Of a DNA stretch of 64,000 nt, positions 1-8,625 are shown piece after piece. Origin of the DNA: Anthoceros angustus (Eukaryota > Streptophyta > Anthocerotopsida > Anthocerotales > Anthocerotaceae); the NCBI GenBank assembly GCA_010909165.1, contig MU008172.1, positions 186,001 to 250,000 on the forward strand. Reading direction: 5' to 3'. Both the position numbers and the translations under genes were made by a program. The notes beneath the pieces are model-generated. The model was not told where the DNA came from. It made no database searches and saw only the letters and a program-made list of their open reading frames with translations. Positions within the stretch are counted from its first letter, which is position 1, and each line of letters opens with the position of its first letter.

Positions 1-2
1 TC

Positions 3-2399
3 TGGGCAGAGGCAATAGTGACTGCTACCTACATTCTCAACAGAGTGGTTACCTCTGCTTTGCCTGGATGGACTCCCTATGAGGCCTTTTGGGGCAGAAA
101 ACCCAGTCTGTTACACTTGCGAGTCTTTGGATCACCTGCTTTCGCGTATGTTCCAGAAGCAAAACGCAACAAGTTAGATAACAGGTCTGTCCCTCTTATT
201 TTCCTAGGCTACTCTGAGGAATCAAAGGCCTATAAACTTTATGATAAAGTCACTTCAAAGATTGTTCTTGCTAGGAGCGTGATTGTTAGTGAACTTACCC
301 AATCTCGAGAACTCCCTGAGCATGACCTTCTAGATAGGCAGACCTCAGATCCCACTTCAGCTACTCCTTCTGAAGCTGAAACATCAGGAACCCCAGTTTT
401 TGAAATTGCACCTCATCAATATCCTCAGTCAGATGGGGAAGGACCTACTGCAGAAGATCTGGATGCAGCTGACGAGCAGCATCTGGATGGAGTTGCCCAG
501 CAACCTGAGGACGATCCTCCACCAGCAGCTGATGATGAGATACCTCCTGCACATGCTGTGGGGGAATTTGCAGAGGATCAGGCTTCCTTACATGAATTCG
601 AAGATGTGATCTCTCTGTCTAGTGTTGAAGATGATGCACGATCTGCTCTTTCTGAGGAGCCTGAGCCTGGACCACAACCAGCACCACCTGTGGATCAACA
701 ACCTCGTTATAATTTCAGGGAACGGAGATCTCGAGATCAGTGGTTTGAACCCCCCTACCAATCTTTGGATTTTCGTAGGCCCTCTGTTCAGGTTTCTGAT
801 CTTCATGTACCCGATGTCAGACCTGACCCACAGTCATATGATGAGGCTGTTAACGGACCTGATGGTGACAAATGGAGAATCTCCATCGAGGATGAGTATC
901 AATCTCTTATCAGAAACGGCACATGGGAGCTAGTTGATCTTCCACCTGGCAGAAAACCAATCAGTTGTAAATGGGTCTTTAAAACAAAACTTAAGGCTGA
1001 TGGTACAGTAGCCAGGTATAAGTCCAGACTAGTTGCTCGAGGCTTCAGTCAGATTCCAGGCATAGACTACGGGGACACCTTCTCACCTGTTGTCAAACCA
1101 CCCTCTGTTCGCATTCTCCTTGCTTTGGCAGCCGAGTTTGACTTGGAAGTCCAGCAAATGGATGTTTGTACTGCATTTCTCCATGGTGAGCTTGAAGAGA
1201 TGCTGTACATGGAACAACCTGAGGGGTATATCGATAAAAAATGGGTTAAAAAGGTCTGCAAGTTACTTAAGACTATCTATGGCCTTAAACAGTCCCCTAG
1301 AGCCTGGTACAAGAGAATAATGAAGTACCTTAAGAAGCTAGGGTTTCTTCAGTCTCCTACTGACAGCAATGTCTTTCTTCTCGTTGTTGGAGCACTCTTT
1401 GTTATCTTGGCACTCTATGTGGACGACTGTGTCCTGCTTAGTAATAGCACAGAACAGTTAGCCAAGGTTAAAGACATGCTTCGACAAGAATTTGAAATGA
1501 CTGATCAAGGGGATTTGCAGTTTTGCTTGGGTATACAAATCCTTCGCAACAGGTCAACTGGCACTATTACCTTACATCAGACGAAATACCTTAAGGAGAT
1601 TTTGAAGCGGTTTCATCTTCAGGATGCTCGCCCTATAGCCACTCCCTCGGCAGTAGGGGAAAAGCTGATCTCTGCACAGTCTCCACAAACACAGCGTGAG
1701 ATTGAAGACATGAGCACTGTACCTTATGCCGAGGCAGTGGGCTGTCTGATCTTCCTTGCAAACTGGACTCGCCCCGATATTAGTTATTCAGTGAGCATGG
1801 CGTCCCAGTTTCTCCGACAACCTGGCAGGGCACACTGGGCTGCCGTTAAAAGGATTTATCGGTACCTCAAAGGCACCATCAACTATGGGCTGCAATATTC
1901 CGCCAGTGGGAATAGCTGTATGGTACTTACCTCCTTCGCAGACGCCGACTGGGCTTCTGACGCCGACACCAGAAAGAGTCTCTCGGCTTACTGTTTTCTG
2001 CTATCTTCTGGAGCTGTGAGTTGGGGCTGCAAGAAGCAGGCTTCTCTAGCTCTTTCCTCCACAGAGGCTGAATACAAGGCCTTGACTGATGCTTGTAAGG
2101 AGGCGGAATGGCAGAGGCAGTTCCTGGAGTCTGTACAGCAGCAACAGAAGGAGCCCACTATGTTATACTGCGATAATATGAGCGCAATAGCTCTTGTGGC
2201 AAACCCTAGGTTTCACGCCCGAACTAAGCATATTGAGCTATATCACCACTACATAAGGGATGTGGCTGAGCGAGGGGTCGTGAAGGTAGAGTATGTTAGC
2301 ACACATGATAACACTGCAGATATCTTTACCAAGGGTCTGTCCAAAGTCAAGCATTTCCAGCATCTCGCAGCCCTAGGTCTGCGTGAGTTTGTGCTTTAA
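3..2399 (+). CDS. copia Pol polyprotein, C-terminal part (integrase end, RT, RNase H)
   Basis: This is the C-terminal part of a copia polyprotein. It opens in the integrase (WAEAIVTATYILNR, then the KPSLLHLRVFG block), passes through an acidic linker, and enters reverse transcriptase near nt 870. RT landmarks are the CKWVFKTKL and VARGFSQ blocks, the QMDVCTAFLHG motif with its catalytic Asp, and YVDD at nt 1416-1427. RNase H follows (FADADWASD, STEAEYKAL, YCDNMSA), and the protein ends soon after the usual IFTKGL motif with stop TAA at 2397-2399. Because the frame is open to the left edge, the GTG at 18 is not a true start. The uninterrupted frame suggests recent activity. It copies element RNA into DNA and inserts it into the genome. 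Confidence 0.95.
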   Translation, partial: WAEAIVTATYILNRVVTSALPGWTPYEAFWGRKPSLLHLRVFGSPAFAYVPEAKRNKLDNRSVPLIFLGYSEESKAYKLYDKVTSKIVLARSVIVSELTQSRELPEHDLLDRQTSDPTSATPSEAETSGTPVFEIAPHQYPQSDGEGPTAEDLDAADEQHLDGVAQQPEDDPPPAADDEIPPAHAVGEFAEDQASLHEFEDVISLSSVEDDARSALSEEPEPGPQPAPPVDQQPRYNFRERRSRDQWFEPPYQSLDFRRPSVQVSDLHVPDVRPDPQSYDEAVNGPDGDKWRISIEDEYQSLIRNGTWELVDLPPGRKPISCKWVFKTKLKADGTVARYKSRLVARGFSQIPGIDYGDTFSPVVKPPSVRILLALAAEFDLEVQQMDVCTAFLHGELEEMLYMEQPEGYIDKKWVKKVCKLLKTIYGLKQSPRAWYKRIMKYLKKLGFLQSPTDSNVFLLVVGALFVILALYVDDCVLLSNSTEQLAKVKDMLRQEFEMTDQGDLQFCLGIQILRNRSTGTITLHQTKYLKEILKRFHLQDARPIATPSAVGEKLISAQSPQTQREIEDMSTVPYAEAVGCLIFLANWTRPDISYSVSMASQFLRQPGRAHWAAVKRIYRYLKGTINYGLQYSASGNSCMVLTSFADADWASDADTRKSLSAYCFLLSSGAVSWGCKKQASLALSSTEAEYKALTDACKEAEWQRQFLESVQQQQKEPTMLYCDNMSAIALVANPRFHARTKHIELYHHYIRDVAERGVVKVEYVSTHDNTADIFTKGLSKVKHFQHLAALGLREFVL

Positions 2400-2626
2400 C
2401 TAGTAGTCTGAAGGCAATTGTCTGAGCAGGAATTGAAATGGGACTAGCTCTAGCCTGTCTACTGATACCTATCCTGTGCACACTTCACAGCTAAACCTGG
2501 TGTGCAGGGTTCTTCAGTCTTCAGCCTTTGTCTTCCCACCATGGCCGGGGCTCAAAGCCTTCCTGTTCAGATTTCCACTCAGGCCTTCTGTTAGTGTAGT
2601 TGTCACTTAGCTCAGTGGATGAAGCT

Positions 2627-3200
2627 CTATTTCTGATCAAACCGTGAGTAGGTGACAATAATGCTAAGCCAGAACGTACATACCTCATACAGTTTCTTCC
2701 TGCAGTCCCGTGTTTCCTTCTCAGCTCCACTCTTCTCCTGAGCTATAGGCTTACTCTGGGCAGCAGCTTTTGCAATTAACTCAGCCTGCTGCCTAGCCAC
2801 TTCTTCGCGCTTCAGGTCAACCAGCTTCTCAACCTCCGCCAGCGTGGCCATAGCTGTCTTCATATACTCCGACAATTCCTGAGTTTTGGAAGACACAGGG
2901 TGTGGCTCACTCAGGCGTAAGGGTTGGCTGTCCACCTCGTCCTCCTCGTCAGTGCTGTTGGGGACAGGGTCGATAGTTGTGACACTGGCGACTGAAGGGC
3001 TCAGTGACTCTGAAGATTCAAGCTCCACCACAGGGATCTGGTTGATGAATCCAGGGCGCAGGGCAGGCGGGGGTACGTCCTCGGAGGGATTCACGTCAGG
3101 AGCTTGGACAGCTTCCCTGACCGTGATCTCCCTCGCGAGGGACGATTCCTCCGCTGGCTGGTCCTCTTCATCTTCCTGGGCTTTGTGTTGTGGCTGTATC
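2627..3200 (-). CDS. antisense acidic/coiled-coil ORF inside copia element, possible spliced exon
   Basis: An open minus-strand frame downstream of a TGA codon encodes an acidic N-terminal part (EDEEDQPAEESS, TDEEDEVDSQ), Pro-rich segments, and then a Glu/Lys/Ala-rich stretch (ATLAEVEKLVDLKREEVARQ) likely to form a coiled coil. A textbook splice donor GAG|GTATGT lies at 2684/2683. Candidate acceptors follow in the CTAACAG and CTGAACAG contexts near 2570-2590, after which a short frame ends in GFEPRPWWEDKG and a stop. That makes an expressed, spliced antisense transcript plausible. There is no database-style family I recognise; Gag-like or regulatory roles are guesses. It shares the region with the element's sense 3' leader. 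Confidence 0.35.
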
Positions 3201-3312
3201 CTCCGTCTTCACCGAGCTGAACCCCAGACCGAGTCTTCATCTTATGCAGTGCTGTGGCTCTCCCACACAGGAAGCAAGCGCAGCATATGAAGGCAAGGAT
3301 CCGGAGTTCCAT
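3091..3312 (-). CDS. antisense ORF inside copia element, signal-like N-terminus
   Basis: This 73-codon ORF runs antisense to pol, between the pol stop and the 3' LTR. It begins with a hydrophobic, Cys-rich segment (MELRILAFICCACFLCG) resembling a signal peptide or membrane anchor, then becomes strongly basic (KMKTRSG, RKMKRTSQRRN). It overlaps the next antisense ORF in another frame. I found no GT-AG intron of sensible length joining the two, so they may be separate products, a frameshift pair, or chance. Antisense extra ORFs between pol and the 3' LTR are known in some plant LTR retrotransposons. I recognise no family. Confidence 0.35.
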   Translation of the reverse strand: MELRILAFICCACFLCGRATALHKMKTRSGVQLGEDGGYSHNTKPRKMKRTSQRRNRPSRGRSRSGKLSKLLT

Positions 3313-3406
3313 GAGAGCGGGGGTAATGGGTAGATTAGCTGAGGCGTAATGTCTGGGCTGTGGGTGGTACTCAATGGGAATCGTTGTTTTTAAACCAGTT
3401 AGGTCT

Positions 3407-3415
3407 AAGAGGGGG
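3407..3415 (+). promoter_or_regulatory. polypurine tract of copia element
   Basis: AAGAGGGGG lies directly before the TGTTGA start of the 3' LTR. This is the expected position and composition for the plus-strand DNA priming site. Confidence 0.8.
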
Positions 3416-3566
3416 TGTTGAGGGTTATGTTTAACCCTACCTGGTTTAGGTTACCAGGGTTTATACAACCCTAACTCAAGAGACACAATTTTGTTCTTAT
3501 ATACTCTTGTTTAACATTAATTGCATTGTATCATTTTACAAAATATCAGCTTCCGCTAGTTTAACA
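3416..3566 (+). repeat. 3' LTR of copia element (151 bp)
   Basis: The LTR begins TGTTGA right after the purine tract and ends TTAACA, giving near-perfect terminal inverted hexamers of the TG...CA type. It contains a TATA-like stretch (TTATATAC, about 3496-3503). At 151 bp it is short for a plant copia LTR. The 3' boundary is inferred from the terminal hexamer and from the start of tRNA-like sequence immediately after it. Confidence 0.75.
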
Positions 3567-3610
3567 CTGGCTCTCACCCGAGCGACCCGGGTTCGAGTCC
3601 CGGCAACGGA
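3567..3610 (+). pseudogene. tRNA-Glu (CTC) 3' half, gene split by the copia insertion
   Basis: The sequence after the LTR matches the 3' half of plant tRNA-Glu. It has anticodon loop CTCTCAC (3571-3577, anticodon CTC), 3' anticodon stem CCGAG, T-arm with GTTCGAGT, and acceptor strand CAACGGA (3604-3610). The 5' half, which would start TCCGTTG, is absent; retrotransposon sequence sits there instead. The break is in the 5' strand of the anticodon stem. I infer that the copia element inserted into a functional tRNA-Glu gene and that the 5' half lies beyond the 5' LTR, outside the window. Confidence 0.75.
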
Positions 3611-3678
3611 ACTCTAGCATTTAACAACCTTATACTATCTTCTAGGGAAAACTCGTGCGGCGCTTTTTTCTCTGCATG

Positions 3679-3858
3679 TTTGATCACATGTTGTCCTTGC
3701 TCGGCCCGTGTAACTTTTATCTCAAACCTTTGCCTTTTATTTTCCCTGTTTTTGTTTCTCTAGTCCAGTTTGATCACATGCTGTCCTTGCTCGGCCCGTG
3801 TAACTTTTATCTCAAACCTTCGCCTTTTATTTTCCTTGTTTTTGTTTCTCTAGTCCAG
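3679..3858 (+). repeat. two tandem 90-bp units
   Basis: Units 3679-3768 and 3769-3858 are nearly identical and begin TTTGATCACATG. Related single-copy sequence flanks the transposon at 5642-7296 on both sides (5.54-5.64 kb and 7.30-7.41 kb), so this is an unoccupied version of that insertion site. Confidence 0.9.
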
Positions 3859-3922
3859 TTCTCTTTCACGTATGTTTGTGTACACCCTCCTTCATCCAAG
3901 TTACGGCTGCACTTGGAGCTGG

Positions 3923-5004
3923 ACCCATGCCAAACGTCTCAAGATTCAAAAGATGCAAAAGGTTCTCACTACTAGTTCAAAGTTTTAACCACTAGAAAAA
4001 AGATGAGGGCTAAGTAAAGATAAGAATATATCCACATTAGGGAGGCGCACAAAAAGGATTGAAAACATGGAAAGGAACCCTTTAAAACAATAAAAATATC
4101 AAAAAATACTAAAAATTTCAAAAAATATCAAAATTTCAGTGCAAGTGCACGCACTTGCCTCAAAAAATTGGAATTTTCTGGGACTTTTTTCAGATTTTTT
4201 AGATTTTTTGCTCTTTTTTTGTTAGGATGAACTGCATGGGAATGCACTAGGCCCCTGGTGCGCAAGTGGGCGCACACTTGCCCCCTCGGTGCGCAAGATT
4301 TCAGGAAGCTTGCGCGTGCCCCCGCCCCTAGTGCACGCACTTGTTCACCCAGCTAGGCCTCCCTGGCATGTTTGATGACAACCCGGTACTAGGTCACCAC
4401 CGACACAGATGGAAACACCGTAAAGGATAAAAAGGGGATAGGGTGTTCTTCGTCGCATTAGGGCATATGATAGATATATGAGAGCGGTCTAGGTGAACCT
4501 CCGCCGATGTCTGCTTCTTGTTATTTCGTCGGGAGTTCTGGCACATCCTCAGACCTCCAAAAGGACATGTTTCCCCATTAGAAGATCATTTTTCGCGTTC
4601 GTTTTGCACAGTGCGCGCACAAGTTTGCGCATAGCATTGTACCAAGTGCGCATTTGTGCGCACCTAGGCCCTTTGGAATACACAAACATATAGAACCACA
4701 CAAAATGCAGAAACTACGGACATGACGAAATTATGGAACAATGAGGTCACTGACCCTTCATCACGCTAACTAAATCACCATGAATCTGATTAGAAGGCGC
4801 CAGCTCGGTGTAAATGACTTGACAAGAAGTGGCACCGAAGCTGAGAATGCCAGAAACCGATGGATGAACACCTACAAAAAAACAACAAAAACCAAATCAA
4901 CTTGAGTTTTTTCGGCGAAATAGGATTGGGATTTTTACCAAAACCCCTTTTGATAGGAAAAACCCCTTTTGACAGGAGAAACCCCTTTCTACACAGACGT
5001 TGTT
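3923..5004 (+). mobile_element. truncated copy of the 32-bp-TIR DNA element (right part only)
   Basis: This stretch is a direct repeat of 6184-7296, with small indels. It ends at 4973-5004 in a terminal sequence that differs at two positions from the right TIR of the complete copy. The left ~540 bp including the left TIR are missing, and the break at ~3923 joins directly to the host repeat. No long conserved reading frame is present. Several copies of a TGCGCGCAC-like palindromic motif occur inside. Confidence 0.8.
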
Positions 5005-5641
5005 GGGGGATCTAGAGTGGAATTTCTTCCAGAAGGTAGAGCTACCAGGAGACGTCTGTAAGAGGGAGGTGAGACGGTTGTATTCGATTTGGAAGAACTG
5101 AGCCTTTTTCATGGAGAGGAAGGTCTTGTAAGGCTTTATAGTGGCTTTATAGAGAGGAGAGTGGTGAGACCCGGGTGGAAGTTGGAGTTGGCGGAGAGTT
5201 TGGTGCAATTGGAAGCGCATGCGCTTACAATCAGCATCAAATCAGGGGTGGCGGGGAGCAGTATTTTGTGGGGTGGAGGGAGGTTAAATTTGAATGGAAA
5301 GGTAGACCTGGCGAAGGAAAGAACAGCCGAGGAAGAGGTGAAGGCCATCGAGAGGAAGGGAAGGTCCTGTGGAATTGACATCAACTCCGGGTTGAGACTG
5401 ACTGCTGGCTAGACCAGTCCCTCCTCAGGGAGACCACGTTTGCAGGCTTTGCTCTTCTACTACAAAATGCGAAATGCACTTTTTATTTTATTTCTCTGCT
5501 TTTAATGACATCCAGGCCAAATACTCTATCCTTCTTTAGTGTGCAAGTTTTTTCTACGACGCTTTTTTCCTTTCATATTCCCAAGCTCTCTGCTCTGTCT
5601 TTTTGAGATGCTGGATCACAGGCTGTCCTTGCTTAGCCCCC
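5005..5641. other. non-coding spacer
   Basis: No gene recognised. 5090-5400 is purine-rich on the + strand, which opens short chance frames in several phases. From about 5545 it resembles the host repeat at 3650-3720 that flanks the next transposon. Confidence 0.5.
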
Positions 5642-5673
5642 AACAGCGTCTGTTTAGAAAGGGGTTTCTCCTG
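5642..5673 (+). repeat. left 32-bp terminal inverted repeat
   Basis: Begins AACAGCGTCTGTTTAGAAAG and is the exact reverse complement of 7265-7296. A diverged version starts at 16447. Confidence 0.9.
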
Positions 5674-7264
5674 AAACCCCTTTTTGCACACGGATGTGGC
5701 CGGACCCCTTTTTGCACTTGAAAAAATCCGCACTATAATCAGCCTTTTTGGTATTTCTCTGCAGACATGTCACCCGCAACCTTTTGAATAATTGTTTTGA
5801 TACACGTTATTTGAGATTGTAGATTGCAAGTACGTGGCAAAAACCTAAAGTCCCATTCTCGTTCGGCTTTTTCTTTCAAACTGGACACAGAATTCGCGCA
5901 AACTTATGCGCGCACTTACATCTAAAGTTTCCAACATCCGGCAATCATTGCCAGGTGTTGGACGTATACAAACGTTTAGAGTTTTTAGGGCTTGCTTATT
6001 CCGGTGCGCAAACTTGTTTGCGCACCAACCTTTCATTCATACCACTCAATCCTAAGACTATACTCGCCTCGAGAATTTTACAGACTTTGTTTCTTAGACA
6101 TTGGGACAATAATATCTTCGTTGACCGATATTCTTGATCCACATGCAAGGCGAGAATGAGAGTGGCATGGTCCAGACGCATGGGCCCACGCCAAACGCCT
6201 CAAGATTCAAAAGATGCAAAAGGTTCTCACTACTAGTTCAAAGTTTTAACCACTAGAAAAAGATGAGGGTTAAGTAAAGATAAGAACATATCCACATTAG
6301 GGAGGTGCACAAAAAGGTTGAAAAGCGTCGAAAGGAACCCTTTAAAACAACAAAATATCAAAACAAATACAAAATAATTCAAAATTTTAGGCAAGTGCGA
6401 CTTGCCTCAAAAACTGGACTTTTTGTGATTTTTAGGGTTTTAAGGGTTTTTAGACTTTTGCTCTTTTTCTTTGGATGAACAGAGGAATGCACTAGGAGGC
6501 ATGAACCATATGGGTTCATGCTCCTAGGCCCTTCTTGACCTTGGTGCGTGCACTTGTGTGCACACAGGCCTCCTGCCCCACAGTGCGCGCACAAGCACCT
6601 GCCCCTGCCCAGGCCTGCCCCACAGTGCGCGCACTTATGCGCGCCTAGGCCCCCCGGTACATGCACTTGTTCACCCACCGGGCCCCTAGCATGTTTGATG
6701 ATAACCCGGTACTAGGTCACCGCCGAAAGAGACGGAAACACCGTAAAGGATAAAAAGGGGATAGGGTGTTCTTCGTCGCATTAGGGCATAGGATAGATAT
6801 ATGAGAGCGGTCTAGGTGAACCTCCGCCGATGTCTACTACTTGTTATTTTGTTGGGAGTTCCGGCACATCCTCAGACCTCCAAAAGGACATGTTTCCCCA
6901 TTAGAAGATTATTTTTCGCGTTCTTTTTGCACAGTGCGTGCACAAGTTTGCGCATAGCGTTGTTTAGACGCGCACTTATGCGCGCCTAGGCCCCCCTGGT
7001 ATACAAAAACATACAAAACCACACAAAATGCAGAAACTACGGACATGACGAAATTATGGAACAATGAGGTCACTAGCCCTTCATCACACCGACTAAATCG
7101 CCATGAACCTGAGTACAAGGCGCCAATGCGGTGTAAATGACTCGACAGGAAGTGGTGCCGGAGCCGAGAATGCCCGAAACCGATGGATGAACACCTACAA
7201 AACCAACAAAACCAAACCAACGGGCTCGAAATAGGGTTGGGATTTTTTCCAAAACCCCTTTTGA

Positions 7265-7296
7265 CAGGAGAAACCCCTTTCTAAACAGACGCTGTT
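7265..7296 (-). repeat. right 32-bp terminal inverted repeat
   Basis: Exact reverse complement of 5642-5673. The truncated copy ends with a two-mismatch version at 4973-5004. Confidence 0.9.
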
Positions 7297-7489
7297 CCCC
7301 TGTAACTTTCATGTCTTTCCTCTGCCTTTTATTCTCCCTGTTTTTGTTTCTCTAGTTCAGACGTACGTATATGTACACCTTCCTTCATCCAATTTACGGC
7401 TGTACAAGTTGTGTCCCATAGTGGTTCTTCCACCCTAGTGGACATAAATCAAGTTGTTGTTGTTGTTCGTCCTTATTGGACTTAAAATA

Positions 7490-7560
7490 AATGTTGTGGT
7501 AGGCGGTTAGGATACCCGGCTCTCACTTGAGTGACCCCGATTTGGAGTCCCTGCAATGTT
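7490..7560 (+). pseudogene. tRNA-Glu-like relic (anticodon CTC position)
   Basis: A 71-bp stretch has tRNA-Glu layout: D-arm region GGCGGTTAGGATA, anticodon loop CTCTCAC (7520-7526), and a mutated T-arm (CGATTTGGAGT in place of the usual GTTCGAxT) and acceptor. The broken T-loop and acceptor pairing argue that it is not functional. It could be a decayed tRNA gene or the head of a tRNA-derived SINE. Confidence 0.65.
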
Positions 7561-7672
7561 GTTTACCATTTTCCGATACTCCTCATCATTCTATTCACCC
7601 TCCTTCCAAGCGGAACCAGGTCTGTGACACCTCCCCATCATCGATTTGGAAATGTAAATCCACAATTGCTAG

Positions 7673-7878
7673 GATATCCAAAGCCACAATGGCAATTTAC
7701 GTGGAACCACAACTACCAGCATATCCAAAGCCACAATGGCAATTTACGTGGAACCACAACTACCAGCATATCCAAAGCCACAATGACAATTTACGTGGAA
7801 CCACAACTACCAGCATATCCAAAGCCACAATGGCAATTTTTATGGAACCACAACTACCAGCATATCCAAAGCCACAAT
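7673..7878 (+). repeat. 47-bp tandem repeat, 4.4 copies
   Basis: Units start at 7673, 7720, 7767 and 7814, with a partial fifth at 7861. They begin CATATCCAAAGCCACAAT and are almost identical. Because 47 is not a multiple of three, the two overlapping frames that run through it give shifted repeats and are unlikely to be genes. Confidence 0.95.
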
Positions 7879-7937
7879 TGTCAGGTAGCACAGCAGTAGC
7901 AGCGTATGCCATAGCTGCTCTCTAGCTAGTCCTACTA

Positions 7938-7980
7938 GTGAAGAGTAGGTTATACTCAGTGAGTATAACCTACTCTTCAC
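7938..7980. repeat. perfect 21-bp inverted repeat with 1-nt spacer
   Basis: Arms 7938-7958 and 7960-7980 begin GTGAAGAGTAGG and its complement. The left arm and its flanks are repeated directly near 8060-8095 as part of a ~125-bp duplication (about 7904-8030 against 8030-8130) that lacks the inverted arm. Confidence 0.95.
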
Positions 7981-8278
7981 CAAGGAGTGACACTTCTATC
8001 ACCTCACACATGCACAATGTCAACATCCGTTGCGTAGGCCATAACTGCTTTCTAGCTGGTCCTACCGGTGAAGAGTAGGTTATACTCACTCCTATCACCT
8101 CACAACATGCACATTGTCAACACCCGTTACAAAACCAGAGCTAGTGCTGGAAACGTAAAAGAGAGCTCACTCATGTCACAACACAAAACCAAGCGTGAAA
8201 GAGATAAAGAGACAAGCAATCACGTTACCTCAACCCTTCGCCCCAATGCTTCTTTGGCAAATTTGTTGACCCTTGCGT

Positions 8279-8354
8279 GGCTTTGGTTTATCATGAATTC
8301 ATGGAAAGACAGGTGCGGCTTTGGTTTATCATGAATTCATGGAAAGACAGGTGC
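8279..8354 (+). repeat. 38-bp tandem duplication
   Basis: Two identical units, 8279-8316 and 8317-8354, start GGCTTTGGTTTATC. No gene is recognised around it. Confidence 0.95.
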
Positions 8355-8625
8355 AACGCTCAGTTGCACAGAAGCCATGTGTTGTGCAACAGCAGTGAGG
8401 GCCCGGAGGGCCCGGACCGCTGCCTTTGCAAACTCTTGTCCAGGTCAGGTCAATCACCCGCTGTATGTGTGTGGTAGGCAAGGCATTGATTTTCGGAAAG
8501 CCTAAGCTTCAGTTGACTGCCGTGAAGTGGTGGTCTAATCCAATGACGGGCAAGGCTGGTACTGGTACATAATCTCCGCCGGTCTTGAGTCAAATTTATC
8601 GTCAGTGTCCAGCGGCCATGGTCTA

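Larger units (their letters stand above)
1..3566 (+). mobile_element. Ty1/copia LTR retrotransposon, 3' part (5' part outside window)
   Basis: The window opens inside the integrase of a Ty1/copia element. In order there are the end of integrase, reverse transcriptase, RNase H, a ~1 kb region holding antisense ORFs, a purine tract at 3407-3415 and a 151-bp 3' LTR (3416-3566). The frame is intact with no stop from position 3 to 2399, so this copy is young compared with the broken copia copy at 51.4-53.6 kb. The integrase-before-RT order is diagnostic of copia. The right LTR edge abuts the 3' half of a tRNA-Glu gene. The 5' LTR, gag, protease and the other half of the tRNA should lie left of the window. 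Confidence 0.93.
5642..7296. mobile_element. complete non-autonomous DNA transposon with 32-bp TIRs
   Basis: The ends at 5642-5673 and 7265-7296 are perfect 32-bp inverted repeats beginning AACAGCGTCTG. Flanking sequence on both sides resumes the repeat seen uninterrupted at 3679-3858, so this is a bona fide insertion with empty-site evidence in the same window. Runs of C at both junctions make the target duplication uncertain, perhaps CCCC. The 1,655-bp body has no transposase-like ORF. Its left ~110 bp match the element end at 16447, which points to a larger relative. Inside are many TGCGCGCAC-type palindromes and a conserved segment (about 6190-6330) shared with the truncated copy at 3923. 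Superfamily not assigned. Confidence 0.85.

Noticed and set aside
3555-3610. Complete short tRNA using TTCCGC at 3551-3556 as the 5' acceptor strand
   Set aside because: TCCG could pair with the 3' CGGA, but the molecule would be ~59 nt without a D-arm, and the 5' part overlaps the LTR end. A split tRNA explains it better.
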